Translations under genes and position numbers: made by a program
In this document: piece after piece, positions 8,643-18,157 of the stretch
Numbering within the stretch: the stretch's first letter is position 1
Layout: every line of letters starts with the position of its first letter
Notes under the pieces: generated by a model
What the model was told of the DNA's origin: nothing
The model's database searches: none
Seen by the model: only the letters and a program-made list of their open reading frames with translations
Origin: Candidatus Phyllobacterium onerii
GTDB lineage: Bacteria > Pseudomonadota > Alphaproteobacteria > Rhizobiales > Rhizobiaceae
Direction of reading: 5' to 3'
NCBI RefSeq assembly: GCF_028331445.1
Contig: NZ_JAQMHX010000011.1
Coordinates: forward strand, 1-64,000
Length of the DNA stretch: 64,000 nucleotides

Positions 8643-8870
8643 ATCCTGGGGTGGAAGTAGCGGCCCCCGCCCGTGGGAGGGGCGGTCGAACGGGAGCCGC
8701 TATACCGTGACATTCGCACGGATCGGCGATGCGTTTGGCAGGGAGGGGGTAACCTGAGGCATCGCCAATTCTGATAGGCATTTCTTAAATCCATCATCTC
8801 ACACGACGTCTGCGTGTGCTTGAACGCATGTCGCAGAATTGGAAGCATCGTCGCACAGAGATGAGCGATC
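8643..8870 (-). promoter_or_regulatory. Structured leader element, copy 1 (upstream of SDR operon)
   Basis: This segment is repeated, with divergence, at 22318-22545 in front of cbtB. Read on the minus strand the core forms three hairpins. Hairpin I pairs GGCGATGC with GCATCGCC (8759-8766 with 8725-8732). Hairpin II pairs CCGTG with CACGG (8717-8721 with 8705-8709). Hairpin III is GC-rich and pairs AGCGGC with GCCGCT (8696-8701 with 8659-8664). Between the copies loops differ while stems are kept, including an A-U to G-C exchange in stem I. That pattern suggests a cis-acting RNA rather than coding DNA. It does not show the conserved boxes of the cobalamin riboswitch. Its 5' half overlaps the end of the 8799-9593 gene. 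Confidence 0.6.
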
Positions 8871-9593
8871 TTCTGCCGCGCTGAAGCGAAGATCGCTGAG
8901 GTCGATGGAAACCAGAAGCGTATCTGTGGTCCGACCGTCCATTCCCCGATAGTAGGCGCGCCGCTTGGTTGGCAGACGGAGTCCCTGGACGTCAATGTAG
9001 TCGTAAACCAATTGCGCGGCCGTCAGACCATCCGCTATTTCGACGGTGTAATCATGTCTTTTCAGCAGGTAATCACCGCCGAAGTAAAAGTCCTGGACCT
9101 CGGAGTGGGTTGGGAGATTGGACGGAAAGGTTGCTCGTAGGACGCGCCAAACCTGGTCGGCTTCGATCCATGGTTTTATCTCCTCTAGCACTACGGCGGG
9201 CAGACTAAGAACGAAGGGCGTTGTCAGATAGGTCCATAGGGCATAACCGTTAAAATACGCCCTCTGCAGAGGGTCCCACGGGGTCAGCCTCCCGTGGCAC
9301 TCGAACGATGCGCGCGGGTTTCGCCGCTCCGCCACCACATTGCAATCGTCCGTCTCGATCGCGATCCGGTCCGGTGTGAAGTCCGTTCTTTGATTGGGAG
9401 CACCGAACGGTTTGACCGAAGCATGGACTTCATGCAGGGAAACGGTCATCCGCCGGGGAGTCGAATCTTGTATAAGTCCCTTCATGCCCCATAGGGTTCC
9501 ACCGGTCACTATCGTCGCCCCGACCGATGAAAACTCTTCCCAACGATTCAGCCCCCCGTGGGCGGCCAGGACCTCGTCCAACAGATTGCTCAT
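8799..9593 (-). CDS. Conserved hypothetical protein
   Basis: A 264-residue soluble protein I do not recognise. Visible blocks are LLDEVLAAHGGLNRWEEF near the N-terminus, GALWG-like VTGGTLWGMKG, TPWDPLQRAYFNGYALWTYLTTPF in the middle, and strand-rich HDYTVEIADGLTAAQLVYDY and DTLLVSIDLSDLRFS near the end. The pattern (an N-terminal helix with AHGG, then long antiparallel strands) recalls outer-membrane lipoprotein-sorting-like folds, but I cannot assign it. The last ~20 residues after LRFS fall inside the repeated leader element and look like non-family sequence, so the original 3' end may have been replaced when the element arrived. The start at 9593 is chosen at the AHGG-proximal ATG. Confidence 0.6.
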   Translation of the reverse strand: MSNLLDEVLAAHGGLNRWEEFSSVGATIVTGGTLWGMKGLIQDSTPRRMTVSLHEVHASVKPFGAPNQRTDFTPDRIAIETDDCNVVAERRNPRASFECHGRLTPWDPLQRAYFNGYALWTYLTTPFVLSLPAVVLEEIKPWIEADQVWRVLRATFPSNLPTHSEVQDFYFGGDYLLKRHDYTVEIADGLTAAQLVYDYIDVQGLRLPTKRRAYYRGMDGRTTDTLLVSIDLSDLRFSAAEDRSSLCDDASNSATCVQAHADVV

Positions 9594-9924
9594 ACGCCTA
9601 ATCTCACTTTTGATTTGAAGAGCGGTGCGCTCACGGGAACGGTCATCAACAAGTTGCCCCAGCAATGCCTGCGAAGATTGAATAATCGTTGCGCAATTTG
9701 AACGCGTGCTGCGTCGGATCCTGAGCCTTACCCCGCCCGTTCTGACAGTCGATCGAATTCCGAGAATTAATGGCATATTGAAGGCTGAGCTACGCAGAAC
9801 GTGCACCCTCATCCCGTTTGAAAGACTCTTAAACGTGGCCTTGGCAGAACGGCTTGCAGATGCAGCGCACTGCTTCCGCAAGAATCTTGCTACCCACTTC
9901 CTTGGAGATTTATTTATAAATCGT
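9594..9924. other. Gene-poor stretch
   Basis: I see no supported gene here. Longer open frames on both strands lack homology-like patterns and ribosome sites. It probably contains the promoter of the minus-strand gene ending at 8799. Confidence 0.4.
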
Positions 9925-10330
9925 CAGAATTCCCGCGTCATATGCGATTGATCGGCAAAACCCCATGCTAAAGCGATCTCTGCGAAACTCATTTGAGATG
10001 CTAGCTATGATTTCGGGGGCTCGACACGCTGTTTGATGAGATACATGTGCGTGGCCTGTCCGAAACTCTGCTTGAACGCTCCTTGAAACTGACTGGAGCT
10101 CAGTTCGACTAGGGATGCAAGCTCACAGACTGAGATCCTCTTGTCTAGATCTGAGTCAGCGAAAGTGACGACCTTCTGCTTGCGGCATATGCCATGTCGG
10201 GCAAAACTGACAACTCACCGCTTGTCTCTGTTATTGCTTGAACCTCTGGTCGCATCCATCGATCCCTTCTTGTAAACCCTCTAAGCAACGTACATCGCCA
10301 CCAGACCTCCATTGAAAGCGATTGGTAGCT
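9925..10330 (-). pseudogene. AraC-family regulator relic (minus strand)
   Basis: On the minus strand, fragments of an AraC-type DNA-binding domain read in successive frames: ISVCELASLVELSSSQFQGAFKQ, then FGQATHMYLIKQRVE, a stop, and in another frame MSFAEIALAWGFADQSHMTREF. These match in order the intact regulator at 22943-23530 (ISELASLVGLSSSQFQ, FGEATHMYLIKRRIE, FADIALACGFSDQSHMTRLF). The N-terminal extension toward 10330 is only faintly similar. Stops and frame changes make it non-functional. Confidence 0.7.
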
Positions 10331-10440
10331 TGCGAGCTTGAGTTTCAGCTGGTTCAGTCTCGTTCGCATCCACATCGACTCACAACGATAAATCCAGCCC
10401 TGGCTTGCAGGACCGTGCCTTCGTCCGATCAAAGGGGGAC

Positions 10441-10520
10441 ATCGAGCGTGCAAAAATCATGATGCTGTCGCCTCAAGTGAAATTTCCGGAGATCGCCCTC
10501 ACCCGCTTTTTTCGGAACAA
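10441..10520 (+). pseudogene. AraC-family fragment (plus strand)
   Basis: A short plus-strand segment reads IERAKIMMLSPQVKFPEIAL, matching IERAKTMMLSRNENFADIAL in the intact AraC gene at 23.4 kb. The frame runs into unrelated sequence at both ends. It is a second, separately oriented relic of the same gene family next to the minus-strand one. Confidence 0.6.
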
Positions 10521-10779
10521 TCCTTTATCTTGGAGCTGGAACGTGCAGTAAAAGCTGCACACTTTCTCCCTGCATTGAACCACCGTCTGCTACAAAACCT
10601 AAGACAAAACCGATACCTAAGTATCATCGACGTTCACATAAAAGTGGAACAAGATAACGTAGGTTCTGGCACATTTCATCAGGGGGAATGCTGTCATAAG
10701 GCGCTGCTTGTCCTGCGGATCGAAAAACGGTTCTGCGCCGATGCCGGTCAGAGCGGAACTTCGACGAGGGAATCCACGA

Positions 10780-13700
10780 ATGGCACAGTTTTCCGAGTAT
10801 TCGTTCGATGTTCTGCGGTCAGGAGGAGAGTTCACTCTGTACCGAGGGCGCGCATCAGGCCGCCGCCCGATCCTCGGCCTAGCTGCTAACGGACATCGGC
10901 CCTCTGATCGGCATATAGAGCGACTGGTGCACGAGCATGGTCTCGCGCCGGAACTCGATCCAGCGTGGGCGACACGGCCGTTGGGCCTTATGAGGCACAA
11001 AGGCCAGGATGTCCTTGTGCTCGAGGACAGTGGCGGCGAGCCGCTGGATTTGGTTCTCGGCCGGTTGGATCAGCGGTGGGAACTTGGACGTGCGCTGGCC
11101 ATAGCAATCGATTTGACCAGTGCCGTGGGTCAAATGCATCGGCAAGGGCTCATCCACAAAGATATCAAGCCTGCGAACGTGCTTCTGGATGACGAAGAAC
11201 GGACACGGCTTATGGGATTTGGTCTGGCTTCGCGTCTCAGAAGCGAACGGCGGGCCCCGGCTCCGCCTGAAGTCATCGCCGGGACGTTTGCGTACATGGC
11301 TCCAGAGCAGACCGGACGAATGAACCGTTCAGTAGACACTCGCAGCGACCTCTACTCATTGGGAGTTACATTTTACGAACTGTTTACCGGAAATTTGCCA
11401 TTCACTGCTTCGGACCCGATGGAATGGATTCACTGTCATATAGCGATGAAGCCATTGCCGCCGAGCGAACACGTCGATGGCCTGCCCAATGTGTTGGATA
11501 GCATCATCCTGAAGCTGCTCTCCAAAAACCCCGAAGACAGATATCAAACAGCATCCGGCCTCGAATATGACCTTCGCAAGTGTCTGACAAGCTGGACAGC
11601 CAAAGGTTCCATCGCGGATTTTCCAGTCGGCCAACACGACGTCTCCGATCGGCTGCTAATACCGGAAAAGCTATACGGCCGCGACTCCGAGATCGCGGCT
11701 TTGCTCGCGGCTGCCCGCCGATCCATGATAGAGGGCACGTGTGAGCTGGTTCTGGTGTCGGGCTATGCGGGCATTGGAAAGTCGTCCATCGTCAATGAAT
11801 TGCATAAGGTCCTTGTCCCGCAACGGGGTCTCTTTGCCGTAGGCAAGTTCGACCAGTATAAGCGCGATATTCCTTACGCAACATTGGCCCAGGCGTTTCA
11901 AGGACTTGTGCGCCAACTGCTCAGCAAAAGTGATGCGGAACTTGCCGGGTGGCGCAAAGAGCTGTTGGCTGCGTTGGGTGCGAATGGGCAACTCATGATC
12001 TATCTGATACCTGAGCTTGCCCTCATCATAGGCGAACAGCCTCCCATACCGCCGGTTGATCCTCAAACCGCACAGGCTCGCTTCCATTTGGTGTTCCGCA
12101 ACTTGCTTGAAGTTTTTGCCAAGCCCGAACATCCGCTCGTTATTTTTATCGACGATCTTCAATGGTTGGATACGGCAACGCTGGAGCTTCTGGAGCGCCT
12201 CATCACAGATCCGGAAGTACGTCACCTGATGATCATAGGAGCCTATCGGGACAATGAAGTTGGCGAGAAGCATCCGCTCTATAGTACGCTGGCATCGATA
12301 CGACGATCGCGAGGGGTAATTTCCGAGATCACGCTGGGTCCGCTGAAGGCGGTCCATTTGGCGCAACTCTGTGCCGATGCCCTTGTTGCTGACACTCAAA
12401 AAACGCGACCACTTGCCAAGCTGTTGCTCGACAAGACGGGCGGCAATCCGTTCTTCGCCATTCAATTCATCACGGCTCTGGCCGACGAGCGGCTGATTAC
12501 ATTCGATCCCGAAAGCTCGAGCTGGCATTGGGACATCCGCATGGTTCGAGCCAAGGGCATCACCGACAATGTGGCGCAGCTGATGTTGGCGAAGCTCAAT
12601 CGTCTTCCCCTCGCTACACAGAAGGCATTGGGAGTGCTGGCGTGTCTTGGGAGTGCTGCAAAGGAAGGTACGGTTGCGCTCGTGCTGGTATATTCGAAGG
12701 ACCTGCTTTATGCAACATTCCAGGATGCCGTAGAGGCCGGGCTGCTCTTCCACGGAGGGTCTACGTTTGCATTCACTCATGACCGCGTTCAGGAAGCCAG
12801 CTATGCATTGATCCCGCACGCCGAGCGAGATGCCACGCACCTTCAGATCGGCAGAATACTCCTGGCGCAGACACCATCCGCCGAACTTGAAGACAATATT
12901 TTCGAGATCGTCAACCAGTTCAACAGATCGGGTGAAGCCATCGATGAGCTATCCGAACGGGAGCGAGTGGCGGAATTAAATTTGATCGCTGGAAAGCGCG
13001 CCAAATCCTCGGGCGCTTATGCTGCTGCGCAAAGCTATTTTGCCGTTGGGCGTGTCTTACAGGGGGAAGATAGCTGGGAGCAGCAGTACGACCTGACGCT
13101 AGACCTCGAACTACAGCAGGCAGAATGCGAGATTGTAGGAGGAGAACTCGTTACGGCGGAGCAACGGCTGAACGCTCTCTCCCACCACACACGCAGCCTC
13201 ACCGACCAAGCCAACGGTGTTTGCCTGTGCCTTCTGCTGTATTTCACCACCGGAAGGAATGAGCGAGCTGTCGAGGTTGCACTCGGGTTTTTATCAAGGG
13301 TTGGCATCATGTGGTCCTCGCGACCGACTGAGGATGAAGTTCGTCAAGAATATATCGAAATGCGCCGCAAGCTGGCACTCCGGCCCATCGGGGACCTCAT
13401 TGACCTGCCTGCTATGAGCGATCCTAATTGTATCGCCACCATGTCCGTGCTGACGGAGCTTTTCCCCGCAGCCTATGCGGTGGACAGGTACCTCTTGGAA
13501 CTCGTGCTTCTGCGTATGACCAATCTCAGCCTCGAATACGGTAATTGTGACAGCTCGAGTGTCGCCTATTCTGCGTTGAACATGGCACTGGGTTCGCATT
13601 TCACCGACTACACCACCGCATACGGCCTTGGAAAACTTGCTTGTCAATTGGTGGAGCGCCGTGGGGCGGACCGTTACAAGGCACGCGTCTATTCTTGCTT

Positions 13701-16320
13701 TGCCGCGTTCACGATGCCTTGGATCGAGCATCTGCCATTGTGTCAGCCTATGATGACGCAAGCCTTCCAGATCGGCAAGTCCATGGGTGACATGGCCTTC
13801 GCCGCCTACAACGCCAGAAATTTAATTACGCATCTTCTGGCTTCAGGGGCTCCACTGACCCAGGTCCAACGCGAGGCCGAGTATTTTTTTGCCTTCGCTA
13901 AGGGGCTGCAGCTCGGCCTTCCGTCCGAACGGTTCATAGGTCAACTTGGTTTGGTCAAAATGCTGCGCGGCATACCCGCCGAATATACGCTCGCCGATGA
14001 AGAATGGGGCACTCAGAATGTCGAAGGAGCGCCCGGCTTGGCCATGATGGTCTGCTACCATTGGGTATTTAGGTTGCAGGAACGGTATTTTGCGGCTGAT
14101 ATTCCGGCGGCATCGGAGGCGGCTGCCCATGTACGCGGGATCGAGTGGTCAATGCGCTCTTCAATTGAGGAGGCGGAATTCAACTTCTATGCTGCCCTGA
14201 CATGCGCAGCTGCTGTGGATACCACATTTGGAGAAGATCGAGACCGCCATTTGCTCGCCCTCTCCGAACATTTTGATCGGATCGATATCTGGTCCCAGAA
14301 TTGTCCAGAAAATTTCGCCAACCGCAGAGCATTGATTGCTGCGGAAATGGCGCGAATTGAAGGGAGGGAGCTTGAAGCCCAGAAACTTTTTGAAGAAGCG
14401 GTTCGTCTCGCACGATTACACGGGTTCGTCCAGAACGAGGGGCTCGCAAACGAGCTGGCGGGCCGATTTTACCAGGAGCTTGGTCTTGAGACCGTGGGCT
14501 ATGCCTACCTTTCCAATGCTCGCGACTGCTTTGAGCGGTGGGGCGGTTTGGCCAAAGTAAAGCAACTGGACCAGCGTTATCCAGATCTGCGAGCACGTGC
14601 CTTGCGAGTGTCTTCGACCGCAACGATCGACACACCTGTCACACAACTCGATGTCGCGACTGTAGACAAGGCGTCGCAGACGCTTTCGAGCGAAATGATT
14701 TTGCCGAGTTTGCTAGAAAAGCTGATGCGCCTTGCTGTGGAGCACGCCGGAGCGGAACGTGGGCTTCTCATTCTATTGGATGGAGACGAGCCGCATATCG
14801 AAGCCAAAGCGACGACAGGACGCGGCCGGGTTGAAGTAACCGTGCGAAGGTTTCCTGTAACCCCTTCGGACCTTTCCCAATCGGCGCTGCAATATGTGCT
14901 GAGAACACGGGAGCGTCTGGTGCTGAATGACGCTTCGGCCGAGTCTCTCGATTTCGAAGACGAGTATGTTCGCCAAAACCGGACCAGATCGGTTCTCTGT
15001 CTTCCTATTTTCAAGCAGACGAAGGTGATCGGGGCACTCTATCTCGAAAACAACTTAACCACCTTTGTATTCACCCCGGACCGCGTCGCAGTACTCGATT
15101 TTCTCGCATCCCAGGCAGCAATCTGGCTCGAAAATGCCCGGCTCTATTCCGACCTCAGACGGAGTGAGGCTTGGCTGCGCGAGGCACAACATCTCAGTCT
15201 GACCGGGAGTTTCTACTGGCGCGTTGATTTAGACACCGTTGAGTTTTCAGAGCAAACATTTCGCATTTACGAACTTGATCCGAGCGTTACAGTTACGAGC
15301 GCCCTGATCGCCTCTCGTATTCACCCTGAAGACCTTCCGCTCGTGCAAGAAATGGTCGACATTGCGCGCGGGCCCGGAACCGACCTTGACTACGTATACA
15401 GGGCGCGTATGCCCGACAAATCCGTCAAGCACCTTCATCTGGTGGCTCACGGTACGCGCGACAGAGATGGTCAGTTGGCTTATATCGGTTCGATCCAGGA
15501 CGTCACCCGAGGATATCAGACGGAAGAGGCTCTCAGCAAAGCCCGATCGGAGCTCGCCCACGTCGCACGCATAACCACCCTTGGCGTTCTGACCGCGTCT
15601 ATTGCGCACGAAGTCAATCAACCACTTATGGGCATCGTGACCAATGCCAGTACGTGCCTGCGGATGCTGGCGGCAGACCCTCCAAACCTCGAAGGCGCGC
15701 GTAGAACAGCTGAACGATCGATCCGGGACGGGCACCGTGCGGCCGACGTCATCAAGCGATTGCGCTCACTCTTTGGAAAGAAAGATACAACGACCGAAAC
15801 CGTCGATTTGAATGAAGCGGCACGAGAAGTAATTGCGCTCTCATCCAGTGAGCTTCAGAGAAACAGGGTGAATGTCCAGACCGATTTGGACAACACTCTT
15901 CCTCTTGTCAGGGGTGATCGCGTTCAGCTTCAGCAGGTTATACTGAACCTCCTCCTCAACGCGTCCGACGCGATGAGAGACGTTCACGATCGTCCGAGGA
16001 AATTGGTGATTCGAACCAAATTGGATGAAAGCGTCGGCGTGTGCCTCTCGGTTCAGGATACAGGACCCGGTCTTGGTCCCCAAAGTGTTGAACGACTTTT
16101 CGAAGCTTTCTACACAACCAAGGATGGTGGGATGGGAATGGGACTATCCGTCAGCCGCTACATCATTGAAAGCCATCGTGGCCGCCTCTGGGCCAACTCC
16201 AACGACGGGCAAGGAGCTATTTTCGTATTTAGTATTCCCCAAACAGCCGGCACTCCGGCTCCTGATCCCGGCCATTCCGCCCAACTCTCTTCTTTAACGC
16301 ATGCAGAGCAGCAGCCATAA
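10780..16320 (+). CDS. Giant hybrid sensor: kinase-like, AAA/ATPase, TPR-like, GAF, PAS and histidine kinase
   Basis: An 1846-residue multidomain sensor. Order: a Ser/Thr-kinase-like domain (about 1-270; HKDIKPANVLLD and a GTFAYMAPEQ activation-segment motif, but the DFG Asp is replaced, reading MGFGLAS); an AAA-type ATPase (about 300-560; Walker A GYAGIGKSS, Walker B VIFIDDLQWLD); a long helical repeat region (about 600-1270); GAF (about 1290-1430); PAS (about 1460-1570, with PAC-like IGSIQDVT); and HisKA with H-box SIAHEVNQPL (His near 1611) plus HATPase_c (NLLLNASDAM, DTGPGLG, GMGMGLSVS). The lost DFG Asp suggests a pseudokinase. The partner regulators follow immediately. The start at 10780 follows the family N-terminus. 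Confidence 0.9.
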   Translation: MAQFSEYSFDVLRSGGEFTLYRGRASGRRPILGLAANGHRPSDRHIERLVHEHGLAPELDPAWATRPLGLMRHKGQDVLVLEDSGGEPLDLVLGRLDQRWELGRALAIAIDLTSAVGQMHRQGLIHKDIKPANVLLDDEERTRLMGFGLASRLRSERRAPAPPEVIAGTFAYMAPEQTGRMNRSVDTRSDLYSLGVTFYELFTGNLPFTASDPMEWIHCHIAMKPLPPSEHVDGLPNVLDSIILKLLSKNPEDRYQTASGLEYDLRKCLTSWTAKGSIADFPVGQHDVSDRLLIPEKLYGRDSEIAALLAAARRSMIEGTCELVLVSGYAGIGKSSIVNELHKVLVPQRGLFAVGKFDQYKRDIPYATLAQAFQGLVRQLLSKSDAELAGWRKELLAALGANGQLMIYLIPELALIIGEQPPIPPVDPQTAQARFHLVFRNLLEVFAKPEHPLVIFIDDLQWLDTATLELLERLITDPEVRHLMIIGAYRDNEVGEKHPLYSTLASIRRSRGVISEITLGPLKAVHLAQLCADALVADTQKTRPLAKLLLDKTGGNPFFAIQFITALADERLITFDPESSSWHWDIRMVRAKGITDNVAQLMLAKLNRLPLATQKALGVLACLGSAAKEGTVALVLVYSKDLLYATFQDAVEAGLLFHGGSTFAFTHDRVQEASYALIPHAERDATHLQIGRILLAQTPSAELEDNIFEIVNQFNRSGEAIDELSERERVAELNLIAGKRAKSSGAYAAAQSYFAVGRVLQGEDSWEQQYDLTLDLELQQAECEIVGGELVTAEQRLNALSHHTRSLTDQANGVCLCLLLYFTTGRNERAVEVALGFLSRVGIMWSSRPTEDEVRQEYIEMRRKLALRPIGDLIDLPAMSDPNCIATMSVLTELFPAAYAVDRYLLELVLLRMTNLSLEYGNCDSSSVAYSALNMALGSHFTDYTTAYGLGKLACQLVERRGADRYKARVYSCFAAFTMPWIEHLPLCQPMMTQAFQIGKSMGDMAFAAYNARNLITHLLASGAPLTQVQREAEYFFAFAKGLQLGLPSERFIGQLGLVKMLRGIPAEYTLADEEWGTQNVEGAPGLAMMVCYHWVFRLQERYFAADIPAASEAAAHVRGIEWSMRSSIEEAEFNFYAALTCAAAVDTTFGEDRDRHLLALSEHFDRIDIWSQNCPENFANRRALIAAEMARIEGRELEAQKLFEEAVRLARLHGFVQNEGLANELAGRFYQELGLETVGYAYLSNARDCFERWGGLAKVKQLDQRYPDLRARALRVSSTATIDTPVTQLDVATVDKASQTLSSEMILPSLLEKLMRLAVEHAGAERGLLILLDGDEPHIEAKATTGRGRVEVTVRRFPVTPSDLSQSALQYVLRTRERLVLNDASAESLDFEDEYVRQNRTRSVLCLPIFKQTKVIGALYLENNLTTFVFTPDRVAVLDFLASQAAIWLENARLYSDLRRSEAWLREAQHLSLTGSFYWRVDLDTVEFSEQTFRIYELDPSVTVTSALIASRIHPEDLPLVQEMVDIARGPGTDLDYVYRARMPDKSVKHLHLVAHGTRDRDGQLAYIGSIQDVTRGYQTEEALSKARSELAHVARITTLGVLTASIAHEVNQPLMGIVTNASTCLRMLAADPPNLEGARRTAERSIRDGHRAADVIKRLRSLFGKKDTTTETVDLNEAAREVIALSSSELQRNRVNVQTDLDNTLPLVRGDRVQLQQVILNLLLNASDAMRDVHDRPRKLVIRTKLDESVGVCLSVQDTGPGLGPQSVERLFEAFYTTKDGGMGMGLSVSRYIIESHRGRLWANSNDGQGAIFVFSIPQTAGTPAPDPGHSAQLSSLTHAEQQP

Positions 16321-16330
16321 GGCGTCGATG

Positions 16331-16702
16331 ATGACTGAACGTTCCCTTGTCTCGATCGTCGACGACGATCAATCCGTACGTGAATCGTTGCCCGACTTAC
16401 TTGATGAGCTGGGCTTTGCGGTCCAGGTATTTTCTTCGGGCGAAGAGTTCCTGGCGTCCTCCTGGGTCGACAAGACCAAGTGCCTCATTCTCGATATCGC
16501 CATGCCGGGCATGTCTGGTCCTGATCTCCAGCAGATACTGAAGCGTCGCGGCTCGAATATTCCCGTCATATTCGTCACGGCGCATGGCGATGACGCCGTT
16601 CGTCCGCAAATGTTGAAACTCGGTGCGGTCGAATGTCTTTTCAAACCATTCAGCGACACGGCACTGCTCAGTGCTATCAACGCCGCTTTACCGTCGGGGT
16701 AA
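16331..16702 (+). CDS. Single-domain response regulator receiver (FixJ-type)
   Basis: A 123-residue stand-alone CheY-like receiver domain. It has the acidic pair in VDDDQS, phospho-acceptor Asp in LILDIAMPGMSG, Thr in FVTAHGD and Lys in FKPF. There is no output domain. It begins 10 nt after the sensor kinase stop (ATG at 16328 or 16331), so it is probably co-transcribed. Such receivers can act as phosphate sinks or as relays in phosphorelays (family knowledge); the pairing with the giant kinase is inferred from context. Confidence 0.88.
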   Translation: MTERSLVSIVDDDQSVRESLPDLLDELGFAVQVFSSGEEFLASSWVDKTKCLILDIAMPGMSGPDLQQILKRRGSNIPVIFVTAHGDDAVRPQMLKLGAVECLFKPFSDTALLSAINAALPSG

Positions 16703-16770
16703 TGAACATGTTGCGCCAAATGTATTTGCATGTTCATATCGGCCAAAATGACGGGCTGGGGGCACTGTCA

Positions 16771-17394
16771 ATGTCCAATATCGTACCAACGGTATACATT
16801 GTCGATGACGACATTTCGGTGCGGGAATCACTGGAGGAATTGGTCAGCCACGAAGGGTGGCATCCTGAAATATTTGGCTCGGCGGAAGCGTTTCTCTCGC
16901 ATCCCAGAACACCTGTCCCAAGTTGTCTCATCCTGGATGTCAATCTTCCGGACCTTAGCGGACTGGATTTGCAAAGGCGTTTTGCCTTTGATCAGATCGA
17001 TATTCCCATCATATTCATTACCGGCTACGGCGACATTCCGATGAGCGTTCAGGCCATGAAAGCAGGTGCTGTCGAGTTCTTGACGAAACCATTTCATGAC
17101 GAGGTGTTGTTGACTGCCATCAGTCAGGCTATCGAGCGCAGCCGCTCCGTCCTGCATGACGAATCGGAGACGCGCACGCTGCGCGGCTGTTATGCATCGC
17201 TCAGCCCCCGCGAGCAGGAGGTCATGGCGCTCGTCGTTCGCGGACTGATGAACAAGCAGATAGGCGGGGAACTTGGCATCAGCGAGATCACCGTGAAAGC
17301 GCACCGTGGTAAGATGATGCGGAAGATGAAAGCGAGCTCAGTCGCAGACCTTGTAAACATGAACGCCAAACTTGACCCTAAGTCGCGTGGCTAG
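16771..17394 (+). CDS. FixJ/LuxR-family response regulator
   Basis: A 207-residue two-domain regulator. Residues about 1-125 form a receiver (YIVDDDISVRE, acceptor Asp in LILDVNLPDLSG, Thr in FITGYGD, Lys in LTKPF). Residues about 140-200 form a LuxR-type helix-turn-helix (LSPREQEVMALVVRGLMNKQI, then GISEITVKAHR). The architecture is that of FixJ/TodT-type transcription activators. The start at 16771 gives a standard receiver N-terminus; the longer frame back to 16633 would overlap the preceding gene. It is the likely DNA-binding output of the upstream kinase/receiver pair. Confidence 0.9.
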   Translation: MSNIVPTVYIVDDDISVRESLEELVSHEGWHPEIFGSAEAFLSHPRTPVPSCLILDVNLPDLSGLDLQRRFAFDQIDIPIIFITGYGDIPMSVQAMKAGAVEFLTKPFHDEVLLTAISQAIERSRSVLHDESETRTLRGCYASLSPREQEVMALVVRGLMNKQIGGELGISEITVKAHRGKMMRKMKASSVADLVNMNAKLDPKSRG

Positions 17395-17699
17395 CCCGAG
17401 GAGCGCCATTCGACTGGAACCTTCCAAGGAAACTGGGCGGTACAAGCTTTGCGACGTATCTTATGGACCCGGCGCTCCGTCGACTCGCTTATCCCAGCCA
17501 CGTCGCGGCGTTCATCAGTTAAAACGGCGAAGCCTATGAAGGGGGCTGAAGAAATTCAGGGATCCCATACGCATACGCGAACAGCTTTAGTTCTATCACT
17601 TCTTCAGAAGCGCGGCTTTCGGACGCTTGAAGCGTGCCCAAGAGCTATCAAGCCGATGAGCACCACAGGTAACGACCTCGCTGGCGACCGCGAAGCGGC
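17395..17699. other. Intergenic stretch without recognised gene
   Basis: Nothing in this ~300 bp can be supported as a gene. A frame spanning 17449-17766 has no recognisable domain, and its 3' end overlaps the DUF983-associated leader relic. Confidence 0.4.
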
Positions 17700-17905
17700 C
17701 ATGCATCAAGACAGTGTCTTTGTTCTGACCATGCGCTTTTCGTCCAATCAAAGAGCTGCCGAATGACGTATTGTTCAGAAACGACTTGCGTAGGAGAACA
17801 GTTTGGACCTACCTCTCAACCGCGGGCTGTTGAGGGATGGCTGGCTGCCAATCAACACTTCCAAGGCACGGAAGGTACTTCCGACTGGTTGGTATGAAGA
17901 GATTC
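17700..17905 (+). pseudogene. DUF983 relic A (leader plus C-terminus)
   Basis: Two pieces of a decayed DUF983 copy. At about 17713-17743 the segment translating QDSVFVLTMR is shared with relic B at about 20985. At 17831-17890 the frame reads VEGWLAANQHFQGTEGTSDW, which aligns with VKGWLVNSQYFHKAQEGSID at the C-terminus of the intact gene (2752-3207). Nucleotide similarity is also plain (GGCTGGC/GGTTGGT, CCAAGGCAC/ACAAGGCAC). The zinc-ribbon and membrane part is deleted. Confidence 0.6.
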
Positions 17906-18157
17906 CCTAATGGCTGGCAGATTGATGGGATGCTTTGCTTCGTCAAAGCATCGTTTTGCTTTTCACCTGTCTGCCCCGGCCGATACTACTGGCAAGGGCA
18001 CGCCGTGTCACGGTGGTCATCCATCTTGTAAAGGCTTACTTTGGAATGGCAGGAGCAGGTTAGTTGGCAAGGAGATTAAAGCCACGATATAAACGTCCTG
18101 CCTGCGCTCGTTGCCAACCTATCGCAGCGACTAAACGAACTTATCGAGGGGACAAAG

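Noticed and set aside
11671-12840. Long minus-strand frame opposite the sensor kinase
   Set aside because: It lies entirely antisense to the AAA/ATPase region, with no domain pattern or ribosome site.
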